Source: Diacronema lutheri (Eukaryota; Haptophyta; Pavlovophyceae; Pavlovales; Pavlovaceae). From it: 64,000 nt of DNA. Every line of letters begins with the position of its first letter. Position 1 is the stretch's first letter. Shown piece after piece: positions 8,993-19,364 of this stretch. A model generated the notes under the pieces. That model worked only from the letters and a program-made list of their open reading frames with translations, did no database searches and had not been told where the DNA came from. The position numbers and the translations under genes are program-made. The DNA is taken from NCBI GenBank assembly GCA_019448385.1, contig JAGTXO010000023.1, positions 186,001 through 250,000 of the forward strand, given 5' to 3'.

Positions 8993-10824
8993 ATGGCGAT
9001 GCAGGGGCTCGCAGCCATTTTGCCCGCGCCCGTGGGCGCGCAGCAGCCGCTCACGCTCGGTGCGGCGGAGCGCTCCGCCAAACCGCCACCCAAGGATATC
9101 CCGCCGTACGGCGAGCGCAAAGGCTGGAAGCCGCGCTCGCAGGATGACTTTGCGGACGGCGGCGCGTTTCCCGAGGTGCACGTGGCGCAATACCCTCTCG
9201 ACATGGGCCGTAAGGGGAAGGCGGGCTCGCAGGTCGTCGCGCTCACGACTGATGGCGCAGGCACCGTCAAGTACGACGCGATCGCGCGCGTCGGCCAGCG
9301 CGACTCGACCAAGGTGCTCGCGGGCGCGGCGCGCGGCGCGCGCGAGGCGCGCGCACGATGCGCGCGACGGCCGCGCGTGACGCGCGCGATATGCGCTCGC
9401 GCGCTCGCGCGCCGCTCGCGCGCTGTGGCCCGGTCGCGCAGGTGTACACGTCGCTTTCCGACCTGCGCGAGCACGGCGCGTCCGCCGCCGAGCTCGCTCG
9501 GCCCGACGACGAGCAGCTCGCAGCGACGACGGCTGCGACGAAGGAGGCGCTCGACAGCGCGCTCGGCGCGCAGCAGGCGGCGTCGGGCAGGATGCGCGGG
9601 TTGCCGCAGACGGGCAAGGCGGCCGAGCGCGCTGCGCCCACCTTCATCCGGTACACGCCGTCCGAGGGCGGCGGCGGCAACGTGCAGGGGCGTGTGATCA
9701 GGATGGTGGAGGCTGCCAAGGACCCACTCGAGCCGCCAAAGTTCAAGCAGAGGCGCGTGCCCAACGGGCCGCCGTCGCCACCCGCGCCGGTGATGCACTC
9801 GCCCGAGCGCAAGCTCACCGCCGAGGACCGCGCCGCGTGGAAGATCCCGCCATGCGTCTCCTCGTGGAAGAACGCAAAGGGCTACACCGTGCCGCTGGAC
9901 AAGCGCCTCGCGGCTGACGGGCGCGGGTTGCAGGCGGTGCAGATCTCGGACAACTTTGCAAAGCTCTCCGAGTCGCTGTACATCGCCGAGCGCGCCGCGC
10001 GCGAGGAGGTCGAGCGTCGCTCGCAGCTGCAGAAGAAGCTGGCGATGCGCGAGAAGGCCTCCAAGGAGGACGAGCTCCGTCTTCTCGCACAGCGCGCGCG
10101 CGCCGAGCGCGCGGCCGCGCTCGGCGACCGGCCGCTCGGCGCGCCGCCGCCGCCGCCGCCGCCGCCGGGCGGGCCGTCGGGTGGCGCCGCCGCCGCGCAC
10201 GCCGCGCACGCCGAGGACGACGCCGAGGACGACGCCGAGACGCTCGCCCTCGCCGCGGAGCGCGAGGAGCTGCGACGCGAGCGCAAGCGCGAGCGCGAGC
10301 GCGAGCGCAGGCTGGAAGGGGGCGGCGCAGCGGCGGTGTCGGGCGCGGGCGGCGGCGGGGCGGGCGGCGGCGACGAGGGCGCGAAGCGGAGCAAGCAGGG
10401 CAAGGAGCGCGAGCGTGACATCTCCGAGAAGATTGCCCTCGGCCAGGCCGCGCCAACCGGTGGCGAATCGCTCTACGACCAGCGGCTCTTCAACCAAAGT
10501 CAGGGGATGGCCTCGGGGCTGGGCGGCGACGAGGACGCGTACAACATCTACGACAAGGCGCTCTTCGCGCAGACCTCCGCCGGCGCACTCTACCGCCCCA
10601 AGCGGAGCGACGCCGACGGGTGGGGCGGCGACGAGGATGCGGTCGCTGCCCAGGTCGAGCGTGGCGCGCGCTTCCGGCCCGACCGTGGGTTTGCGGGCAC
10701 GGAGGGCGGGGGCGGCGGCAGCGCGCGCGGCGGCGGGCCGGTCGCTTTTGAGGAGGAGCACGACCCCTTTGGCCTCGAGCACATGGTCAGCGAAGCGGAG
10801 CGCGCCAAGCGCACTGAGAGGTGA
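8993..10824 (+). CDS. SNW1: SNW/SKI-interacting protein (SKIP/Prp45), spliceosome component
   Basis: Two exons, 8993-9313 and 9442-10824, with a 128-bp GT-AG intron in phase 0; 567 aa. The SNW core is unmistakable: RYTPSEG with QGRVIRMVE, KDPLEPPKFK, GPPSPPAPVMHSP, WKIPPCVSSWKNAKGYT and PLDKRLAADGRGLQ. A charged Arg/Glu helix follows, then the C-terminal blocks RDISEKIALGQA, LYDQRLFNQ, YNIYDKALF and FEEEHDPFGLEHM. SKIP sits in activated spliceosomes and also coactivates transcription. The length is typical (human protein 536 aa). It has the usual proline run and Ala/Asp repeats in the middle. Confidence 0.97.
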
Positions 10825-10973
10825 GCGCCGGTCACTTCTCGCCGCGCTCGTGCCGGGTGCCGGGTGCCGGCGTGTGCGCCGTCCAGTAGAGCAACGCCTC
10901 GCCGCGCGGGGGACACGTGTAGTACAGCGACGGGAAGGGGGGGTTTGGCCGGCCGGACTGCTCGGGCAGTCGC

Positions 10974-11097
10974 GCCCGCCCAGTCCGTGCGGCCGCATCT
11001 CCGCCTGGCCCGTGCGCGGCGAGTTTGTCGGTCAATGCATCTCCGCGCCTGAGGCATCGCACCCGCCCAGTCCGTGTGGCCTCATTTCCGCCTGGCC
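10974..11097. repeat. Pair of about 37-bp imperfect direct repeats
   Basis: The copies at about 10974-11010 and 11061-11097 share cgcccagtccgtg, then ctccgcctggcc or a close variant. The right copy encodes part of the C-terminus of the leftward four-TM protein; the left copy is just beyond its stop codon. This looks like a local duplication between the convergent SKIP and four-TM genes. Confidence 0.7.
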
Positions 11098-11742
11098 TGA
11101 CTGAGTCGCCGCGTGCGCGCCGCGCGCCGCGAACGCAAACTCCTCATCTCTTTCGCCGCTGGCTGGCGCGGTCTGTGTTGGCGATCGCCTGCAGCCCAGC
11201 ATTGAGCAGCAGCCGCAGCATGCGCAGAGAGCCAGTATGAAGAGGGCCTCGAGCAGCTGCATCGTGAACCAGGCGTGTGCTGCCACGACCAATGTCTCGG
11301 CGGCCTCTTGCCGCGACGAGTGCGCGCTCAGCCAGAAGACGACCCACGCGCACAGCCCGAGCAGCGCCCACTCTTCCGCGCGCACGTACGGCTGGCCGCA
11401 CGCGCTGGCGAGGCGGAGGGAGTGATGCGCGAGGAAGCTGCGCAGCAGCAACGACACGGGGAACACCACGCAGCACGCAATTCCGTACGCGGCCAGCCGC
11501 GACTCAAGCCCGAGCCGCACAGCGGCGGCGAGAGCGAGCGTCGACGCCGTCACGAGCGCAAAGAGGACAAGCCGGTGGCGCAGCGACGGCAGCGCCTCGG
11601 TGCCAATCGAACAGCAGGCCGTCACCTGCACGCCCGGACGTTTGTGCCCCGCCGGCTGGAAGCACAGCGCGAGCGTCGCGTGCTTCTCGCGCACGGCCGC
11701 GGCCGCGCGCGATGCACGCCAAAATGCGCATGACGCCGCCAT
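11032..11742 (-). CDS. Four-TM membrane protein of unknown function
   Basis: Single 236-codon frame from the ATG at 11742. Four hydrophobic segments are visible: LVLFALVTASTLALAAAV, YGIACCVVFPVSLLL, WALLGLCAWVVFWL and LLEALFILALCACCGCC. The N-terminal 45 residues are polar and basic. The tail after the last segment is cysteine-rich, then polar, and ends in sequence encoded by the local direct repeat. I recognise no family. It is head-to-head with the ParA-like gene, 86 bp between starts, so the two may be coexpressed. Confidence 0.6.
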   Translation of the reverse strand: MAASCAFWRASRAAAAVREKHATLALCFQPAGHKRPGVQVTACCSIGTEALPSLRHRLVLFALVTASTLALAAAVRLGLESRLAAYGIACCVVFPVSLLLRSFLAHHSLRLASACGQPYVRAEEWALLGLCAWVVFWLSAHSSRQEAAETLVVAAHAWFTMQLLEALFILALCACCGCCSMLGCRRSPTQTAPASGERDEEFAFAARGAHAATQSGQAEMRPHGLGGCDASGAEMH

Positions 11743-11828
11743 GGACGCCGTGTTGTGCGCCGTCCGGCAGGGCTGGGTATGGGGGTTCCTATTTAAATTT
11801 AAAAGTTAACAGTTTAAAATCCGGAACC
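11743..11828. promoter_or_regulatory. AT-rich divergent promoter
   Basis: 86 bp between opposing ATGs. The half nearest the ParA-like gene is strikingly AT-rich (tatttaaatttaaaagttaa, about 11790-11810), the most AT-rich patch in this part of the window. It is a good candidate core promoter or leader. Confidence 0.5.
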
Positions 11829-13028
11829 ATGGACCCGTCCGCGTCCGAAGAAGCTATGCTGCCTCCGTTCGTTGCGCCGGTGCTCGCCCTCTGCGCGCTT
11901 TTGGCCGCCATCGTCGCCTTCCGCCGCGCGCGATCCCTGCGTGCCCGCAAGCACGACCGCCTGCGCGTCTGCACCTTCGCCAACCACAAGGGCGGCGTCG
12001 GCAAGACGACGTCGGCGTTGTTTTGCGCGCAGCGCCTCGCGCGCGAGAACGGCGCGCGCAACGTCCTCGTGATTGATTGTTCGATTTACGGCGACCTGAC
12101 GCGCCTGCTCCTCGGCACGTCGGCGGACTTCTTCTCCGGCCCCGCCGAAGCCTCGCTCATTGCCGCGCGCCACACGTGCGAGGACTATGCGGCGGCGCTC
12201 CACGCCGCGCGCGTCGGCTTGCTCGCGCGCGTCGGCCTCGGCGCCGCGCCTCCCGACGTGCGCGCGCACGTGCATCAGGTGCGCACGACGTGCGCAGGTG
12301 CGCCGAGCAACCTCTTCCTGATGACCAACCGCGCCCAGTGGCTCAACGGGCCCAACCGCCCGGTCGTCGACGCGCGCTCGCCCGACGACGAGAGCGGGCT
12401 TGGCGCAGCGACCAACGACGAGCTTTCGGCTGTCGCCCAGTCGCTCCGCGCGTCGCTCGCGACGGGCGAGGACGAGTGGCTCGTGCTGGTCGACACGGAC
12501 GGCGGCCTCCTCCACGGCATGACTAAGCTCGCGCTGTGCGTCGCCGACTCCATCGTTGTCCCGACCAATGCGGACACGGCGGACGTGCGGCGGCTGCACG
12601 TCATGCTGCGCTTCATGCGCCAGCTGCACGCCGCCGGGCTCTCCACGGGCAGGATTGACCTGTGCTTCTTCAATGCGCTCAAGGTGAAGGCCAACGAGCC
12701 ATCCGACAAGATGGCCAGCCTCGGCCTCCCCTTCTCAGTTGCGGACGACGTGTTTGACGAGATGGCCAAACTCGCGGCCGTGCTCGCCGAGCTGCACGCA
12801 GAGTTCCCCGACCTGCTGCCCGCCGTCGAGCTCGAGGGCCCGCGCGCTGACGTGCGCGCAGGCTCCTTCTTCGCGGGCGTGCGCCACGGCGGCGTGACGC
12901 TGCAGCGCGTCAAAGACCGGCCATACGACGCGCAGCTGAGCGATGCGGTCGAGGCCGACTTTGGCCGGCTGTGCGCGCGCATTGACCAGCTCGCGAGTGC
13001 CAAAACGCTGCACTTTAAGACGGATTGA
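11829..13028 (+). CDS. Membrane-anchored ParA/MinD-like P-loop ATPase
   Basis: Intronless, 399 aa from the ATG at 11829. Residues about 13-31 form one transmembrane helix (FVAPVLALCALLAAIVAF), followed by a basic stretch. The deviant Walker A motif ANHKGGVGKTTS is at residues 51-62. NVLVIDCSIYGDLTRLLLG and WLVLVDTDGG look like the switch-I and Walker-B strands, and VADSIVVPTNAD like the later ParA strand. ParA/MinD/Mrp proteins dimerise on ATP at membranes or on DNA to position cargo. Closest bacterial relatives are soluble; here a helix would tether the ATPase domain. Codon use matches its neighbours, so if it was transferred it is long settled. Function is not predicted beyond ATP binding. 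Confidence 0.8.
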   Translation: MDPSASEEAMLPPFVAPVLALCALLAAIVAFRRARSLRARKHDRLRVCTFANHKGGVGKTTSALFCAQRLARENGARNVLVIDCSIYGDLTRLLLGTSADFFSGPAEASLIAARHTCEDYAAALHAARVGLLARVGLGAAPPDVRAHVHQVRTTCAGAPSNLFLMTNRAQWLNGPNRPVVDARSPDDESGLGAATNDELSAVAQSLRASLATGEDEWLVLVDTDGGLLHGMTKLALCVADSIVVPTNADTADVRRLHVMLRFMRQLHAAGLSTGRIDLCFFNALKVKANEPSDKMASLGLPFSVADDVFDEMAKLAAVLAELHAEFPDLLPAVELEGPRADVRAGSFFAGVRHGGVTLQRVKDRPYDAQLSDAVEADFGRLCARIDQLASAKTLHFKTD

Positions 13029-13176
13029 TCGAGCAGCGCGCACGCGGTCTCTCTCCCCCCCGCCTCCGTGTTTTTGTTTGTTTCTCGAGCAGCGCGCACG
13101 CGGTCTCTCTCCCCCCCGCCTCCGTGTTTTTGTTTGTTTCTCGAGTCTCGTGTTTTTGTTTGTTTCTCGAGTCTCG
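13029..13176. repeat. 56-bp tandem repeat with shortened derivatives
   Basis: Two identical 56-bp units (13029-13084 and 13085-13140) are followed by a 26-bp internally deleted unit and a 10-bp start of a further one. Each unit begins tcgag and ends in a T-rich block (gtgttttt gtttgtttc). The repeat starts right after the stop of the ParA-like gene and probably forms its 3' UTR or terminator region, between it and the convergent ABC transporter gene. Confidence 0.9.
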
Positions 13177-13205
13177 TTGCCGGGCTGCCGGCGGCTAGGC
13201 GGCGG

Positions 13206-14734
13206 CTAGGCGTGCGTGCTCAAGAGGGTGCGGTCCTCGCGCGTGTCGCCCGCGTGCTCCGCGTGCGCGCCGTCCTCGTCCTCGAGCTCGACGCGCGCGC
13301 GCTCCGCCTCGCGCGCGAGCGCGCCGAGCACCGCGCACAGCTCCGCGTACCACTCGGCGCGCGAGACGCGCGACGCGGCGAGCGCCGAAAGCCACTGCGA
13401 GCCATGCGCGCCTTCTCGCACAGCTGCGCTCAGCTGATCGATCGATGCGCGCACCGCGTCGAGCGATGCGGACGGCGCGGCCACGCTGCTTCCGGGCGAA
13501 AGGAGACCGCCGCCTCCCGCGCCGACCGACGGTGCGGTCGAGTCGCCCGTCTCGCGGCGGCCGCCCATCCCGCTGCCGCTACCGCTTTGCACGCGCACCG
13601 CAGCGAGCGTCGCGAACGCCGCGCTGCGCAGTCGGCCCGACGGCTGCTTGGCGAACGGCGCGCGCGGCGGCGGCGGCGGCGGCGCGAACGTTGCGCTCGG
13701 CTCGGCCGCGAGCGGCAGCCGCTCGGCGACGCCGCCCGCCGCGACGGAGGCGGCGGCGGCGCGCAGCGCTGCGGCCGCCGCCTCGCCCGTCGAGTCGACG
13801 AGCTGCGAGAAGTGCGACGCGCGATCGGAGAGGAGCGTGTGCGGGCTGCCAAACTCGACCAGTCGGCCCTGCGCGAGGAGAAGGGCGTGCGTGGAGTCGA
13901 TGACGGTGTGCAGCCTGTGTGCGATGGTGAGGACGGTCGCGTGCGAGAAGGCGAGGCGAAGCGACGACTGGATCAGCCGGTCCGTCTCCGTGTCGACCGC
14001 AGCCGTCGCCTCGTCCATCACGAGCACCCGGCAGCTGCGCGCGAGCGCGCGCGCCATGCACAGCAGCTGCCGTTGGCCAATCGACAGGTTCGAGCCGCCC
14101 TCGGCGATCTCGGCGTCGAGCCGCGCGGGCTGCGCGGCGACGTACTCGGCGAGGTGCGCCTGGCGCAGCGCCGCCCAGAGCTGCAGGTCGGTGAAGTCGT
14201 TGAACGGGTCGAGGTTGTACCGCACGGAGCCGCACAGCAGCACCTGCCCCCCCCCCCCCCCCCCCGGCCCCCGACAGCGCGTAGCACGGCGCAGCGCCGC
14301 ACAGCACCGCACGCGCAGAGGGTGGGCGTCAGACGCGCACCGTTACGCGCACTGTGACGCGCACTGTGACGCGCACTGTGACGCGCAGCGCGCAGCACGC
14401 GCAGCGCGCACGGGCTCCTGCGGAATGATGCCAAGACGCGAGCGCAGCGACGAGAGCCGCATGCGCAGCGCATCGACGCCATCAATCAGGATGGCGCCGC
14501 GGTACGGCTGCACAAGGCGGAAGAGCGCAAGCACGAGCGACGACTTGCCCGCGCCCGTGCGTCCAACGATGCCCACCTTGTCGCCCGCGCCCACCGTGAA
14601 CGACAGGTCGGTGAGCACGTCGGGCTGGTGCGGTCGGTAGCGCACACTCACGCGGGCAAACTCGAGGCGGCCAGCCGATGGCCAACCGGCGGGCGGCTCA
14701 GGCCCTGCGTCGAGGCCGCCGTTCTCGGGCGGCT

Positions 14735-14812
<78 letters not shown>

Positions 14813-17800
14813 TCGCGGGCGCGGGCGCGGTCGCCACGGCGCTCGCCGCCGCTGCCGTCGGCGGCCGCGCCGTCGGCAGCTGGCGCGCGCGAGGCGCAGC
14901 GCAGCGCGCGGCCGGCACGCGCGGCCTTCGCGTACCGTCTCGCCATAGTGCAGCACGCGCTCGACGGCGTTGAAGGAGTTCTCGGTCTGCGAGGAGAGGC
15001 GCGTGACCATGATGAGCGCGAAGGAGAGGTTGAGCGCGTACGAGAGCATAAGGCCAGCAGCGGCAGCACCCGCCGGCCCCGCGCGCGCGGCGAGCGCAAC
15101 AGAACCGAGGGCGCACGCGAGCGTCACGAGGCCACCGATCCAAGCGAGGCGCATTGACAGCCAGCGCGACGCGGCCTGCTCGGCGAGGTCCCAGCGCGCG
15201 TTCGCGTCGATGAGCTCGGCCGTGCGCGCGAGCATGTGCTGCTGCGCGCCGTACGCGCGGATGGTGAACAACCCGTCGAGGCATTGCGCGAAGTGGACGT
15301 AGACAGGCGAGCGCGTCACCGCGCCCCAGCTGAAAGGGGGAGCAAGAGGGTTGGGAGGGGGAAGGAGAAGGGGATGGGAGGGAAGTCAGCTTGCTGGCGT
15401 GCACGCCGCGCGTCGGACGGCGCGGGCAGCGAGCGCCGCGCGCGCGCGCGCGCGGCGATGCGGTTCGGTGCGTGCGCCGACCGCTTGATCTCGATGAGCG
15501 AGCGTTGGTAGGTGTTGCGTGTGCGCACGAAGAAGACGATGAGCGGGACGATGAGGATCGCTGTCCACCAGAGGCTGCTCATGATCACGACGAGCGTCGC
15601 GAGCAGGTTGAATGAGATCATCAGCGTGATCGCCAGATTGGTGACGAGGACCTGGTCGACGTCGCGCTGGTCCTTGGTCGCAACGTTGAGCAGCCGGCCC
15701 GTCGGGTTGGCGTGGAAGAAGGAGAGGGGCGCGCTCAGCAGCGCCGACGAGAGGCGGCGCGCGAGATCGGCTGACGCGCGCAGCCCGCCGAGCGCGAGCG
15801 AGAGCTGCGCCGCGAGCGTGAGGCACACGCCGCACAGCTGCACAAGCAGGTAGCCGCCTAGCCACCAGCCCGCATCGTGCGGTCCGCCGCCGAGCGGGCT
15901 GACGCCACCGTCTGCGCCGTCGGAGGCGGCCGACCAGCGCGAGAGCCACCAATTGGCCGTGTAGTCGCACCCCGTCTTGAGCGCGAAGAGCGCGACGATC
16001 AGCGCGCACGCGCCTGTCCCGCCCGCCGCGCGCAGGTATGCGGCGACGACGCGCATTGACAGCTGCCCCTTCTCGCGGTGCTCGAGCTCGACAAGCGTGC
16101 GCGCGCTCGGCGGCGGGGGCGGCGCGGCGGCACCGTTTGGTGCATTCGCGGCCTGTGGTGCGGGCGCGTGCTCCGCAGCCGCCGCACTGGCGCCGTTCGC
16201 CGAGCCACCGGCCGCGTCGTCCGCGCCGCGCGCGCCGCTGTCGGCGTCCGCGCCGTCCGCGCTGCCCGCGCCGCTCGCCATCAGCGCGGCAAAGGCCTCG
16301 CAACGCTCGCGCACGGCGGGCACGGGCCCCACGTCGAGCAGCGCGCCGTCCTTGAGCACGGCCACGTGCGAGCAGCGCGAGACAAACTCGAGCCGGTTTG
16401 TCGCGAAGACGCACGTGCGGCCGCGCGCGCGCACGGCGCCGATCAGCAGGCGATCAAAGATGCGCGCGGCGACGGCGGCGTCGAGGGCGGAGAGCACGTC
16501 GTCGAGCACGTAGCTGCGCGCACCGCCGCGCGGACGGGCGCGCGCGTGCGGGCGGTGAAGGCGAGAAGGGAAGGCGTGCGGCGTGCGGCGGCGCGGCGGT
16601 GAGCGCGCGCGGCCGGCCGGCGCGCGCACGGCGTGCACGGCGAACGCGCGCACATGTCAGCGTCGGCGTAGAGCGCGCGGGCGAGCGAGACGCGCTGCTT
16701 CTGCCCGCCGCTCAAATTGACGCCGCGCTCGCCCAGCTCGGCGCCATCCCCGCCCATCTGCTGCAGGTCGGCTCCAAGGTCCGCCGCCCACAGCGCGTGC
16801 TCATACGCTTGGCTCTCATACGGCCTGCCAAAGAGGATGTTGTCACGCACTGAACCGGGGAACACCCACGACACCTGAGGCACGCGGCAGGCGCACGGCG
16901 AGATACGAGGGCGTGCGGCGCGCGTGACGCCATGCGCGGCGCGCGCAAAACGCGCAGCCGAAACTCCGCGCGCGCGCGCCGCGCATGGCGTCACGCGCGC
17001 GCTGCGCGCCGCGCCGCGCGCGCGCGCCTGTGCGCAGTAGGCGATGCGGCCGCGCGTGCGCGGCGCGAGGTGCGTCAGCACGGCGGGCAGGTCGCCGAGA
17101 ATCGCCGAGAGGAGGCTCGACTTGCCCTCGCCTGAGCCGCCGACGACCGCGAGCAGAGAGCCCTGCTGCACGCGCAACGTTATCGACCGCAGCGTCGGCG
17201 CGGGCGCGCCGCCGTCCGCGCCGCCGCCGTCGGCCGCGAGCAACGGCGACGTCGCGCCGCCGCCGCGGCCGCCGCCGCCCGCGCCGCCGCCCGCGCCGCC
17301 GTCCGCGTCCCACGAGAAGTCGGCACCACGCAACTCGATCGCGATACCGTCGGGAGGCGGCGACCCCACGTCGCGCGCCGAGCCCTGCGACTCGGCGGCG
17401 GCGGTGGCGGCGGTGGCGGCGGCGGTGCGGCCAACCTCGGTCCACTCGGCGGCGGCGAGCTCGGGCAGCTCGTCCGCAAGGAGCAGCTCGTCGAGCCTGC
17501 GCAGCGAGACGCGCGCGGAGACAGCCTGCGAGATGGCTTGCGGCACGAGGAAGAGGGGGCCCTGCAAGTTGCCGAAGAGAGCGATCGCGGTGAAGGTTGT
17601 CGATGCGTCGAGCGTGCCGCCCGAGAGCGTGTATGCGCTGAAGGTCGCTGCGGCCATGAGCGTCAGGTTGAGCGAGAGCATCGCAAAGTTGAGCCCGTTC
17701 AGCACGACGCGCACGCGCAGCCAGCCGAGCTCGAGGTCGCGGCACGCGAGCACGCGCGCGAGCGCGGGCGCCTCCCACGCGTAGCACTTGAGCGTCGTGA

Positions 17801-19220
17801 TCGCACCGACGGCCTCGGAGAGGGCGCGCACGCGCTCGTCCGTGTGCTGCAGCCCGCGCTTCTGCGCGCGCGCCGAGCGCATCACGAGCACCGTCTGCAG
17901 CGGCACGAGCATGAGCAGCGCGCCGAGCGCCGCAAAGGCGGACGGCCCGAGCTGCCCGTAGAGCAGTACGAGCGCGACGATGATGCGGAGCACTGCCGAC
18001 CAGCAGAGGTGCAGCGTGCCCAGGCAGAGCTCGACCGCCTCCGCGTCCGCCGCGATCAGCGCGTTGAGCCGGCCCGTTGAGTGGCGCGCGCGCGCGGAGT
18101 GTGAGAGGCGTAGGACCTTTGCCGAGATCTGGCCAATCAGCACGACACGCGCGTGGATCCCGCAGCGCAGCACGCGCCAAAAGTACTGGTTGTCGCACAG
18201 CGACTGGCAGAGCTGCGAGGCGAACAGGAGGAACGCCATCCCCACGCCGTACCCTAGCGCGCCCTCACCCTCCGCCGCCTGCAAAAAGGCGAGCAGCCTG
18301 TTGAGCACGATGGGGGTGCCGAGCTGCGCGCTGTCCGAGAGCAGACGAAAGATCGCGCCGCTTGCGAAGCGACTGCCGACCACCTCGTACAGGCGGCGCG
18401 CGCAGCTCGAGCCGCGCGGCGCGCGCGCCCACGCCGCGCTGAGCGCCTCCGCCCGGTCCGGCTCGTCGAGCTGCCAAAGGTCGTCAAGCCCGAGCGCGCG
18501 GCGCGCGCCGATCCGAAGGGTCGGCGACATCCACGCGAACATGACGCGCGAGACGAGGCCGGACGCGCGCTCAGGGCACACGCCCGACGAGGGCAGCGGC
18601 GCGGCCGACGGAGAGCCGGCCTCGTCGACCGCCGCCACCGCGCCGAGCAGCGGCTCGAGGAGCGGCGGCGCCTCGACGGTCGGCAGCCAGCGCGCGCGCT
18701 CGGCGCACGCGACCACCGCGAGCGCGGCCGCCGCGCCGAGCTGGCACGCGGCCACCGCGACGTGGGCCAGCGGCGCGGCTGCGTCAGTCCACGGCGCCGC
18801 GACGGGCGCGCGCGCGAGCGCGAGCGCGTCCGGCACCGCCGCCGCCGCCGCCGCCGCCGCCGACGCCGCGACGGCCCAGCCGCCGCCCGGTGCGCGCACG
18901 AGCGCGACGAGTAGCGCGAGCGTCCAGCCGGCGGCAGCGAGCGTCGCGGCGGCGCGCTCGAGCCAGCCGGACGCGGGCCAGCGCACAGACGCCGCGCCCA
19001 CCGCCGCAGCCGCGCCAGCGAGGAGCGCGAGCGCGCGCGCGTTGGCCGTGCGCGCCGGCAGCGTGAGCAGCGTCGCGCGCGGCGCACTCACCTGTCCGAG
19101 ACGCACGGCGCTCACGGCGAGGAACAGCGCGGCGGCCGCGGCGGGCACAAGCGCCGACGCGGCGCACGGCGGCGAGAGCAGCGCGTCCAAGTCGCTCGCC
19201 CCGCACGTCGCAGTCGCCAT
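13206..19220 (-). CDS. ABCC: Full-length ABCC/MRP-type ABC transporter
   Basis: Six exons: 19220-17028, 16874-16654, 16513-15482, 15329-14936, 14732-14412 and 14243-13206; 1732 aa, phase consistent throughout. An N-terminal hydrophobic TMD0 is followed by the L0 linker (FAWMSPTLRIGARRALG), TMD1, NBD1 (Walker A GGSGEGKSS, signature NLSGGQKQR, Walker B YVLDDVLSALD), TMD2 and NBD2 (GRTGAGKSSL, NLSIGQRQ, VMDEATAAVD, TIAHRL). A low-complexity tail of about 130 aa ends the protein. Such pumps export glutathione, glucuronide or other anionic conjugates across the plasma or vacuolar membrane. Intron 1 has a GC donor and interrupts NBD1 immediately after the Q-loop Gln; it also holds a long perfect hairpin. 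Intron 4 is a GCGGGC microsatellite. Intron 5 has an 18-base G run right before its AG and a 12-bp triplicate. Confidence 0.95.
14736..14830. repeat. GCGGGC microsatellite inside intron 4 of the ABCC gene
   Basis: About 15 copies of a six-base GC-only unit, with two T-containing variants near one end. It lies wholly within the 203-bp intron 14733-14935, which makes that intron the longest of the gene. Confidence 0.85.
16918..17000. repeat. Perfect 29-bp inverted repeat (hairpin) in intron 1 of the ABCC gene
   Basis: The arms at 16918-16946 and 16972-17000 are exact reverse complements around a 25-base spacer. The core is gtgacgccatgcgcgg. They fill more than half of the 153-bp GC-AG intron (16875-17027). 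In RNA this would fold into a very stable stem and bring the splice sites together. Confidence 0.9.
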
Positions 19221-19364
19221 GTCGGGCTGGACCGCTGAAGAGGTCGGCGCGCAGCAAGGCTCCGTTTGGAGGGCGACTGTGGCTGTCAGACCTGTTGACT
19301 ACAATCAGGATGTCAAAAGCACGCGGCTCGGCCGCCTGCATCCGGGCCGCGCCCGCGCGCCGAC

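Noticed and set aside
11829-13028. ParA-like gene as bacterial contamination or a plasmid fragment
   Set aside because: It is embedded between eukaryotic genes with the same codon use, has a transmembrane leader, and no bacterial operon features or ribosome sites are seen.
14244-14411. Coding reading-through of ABCC intron 5 and other introns
   Set aside because: The frame breaks or inserts low-complexity peptide inside the conserved NBD2. Splicing restores the IIPQEPV-LLCGSVRYNLDP block exactly.
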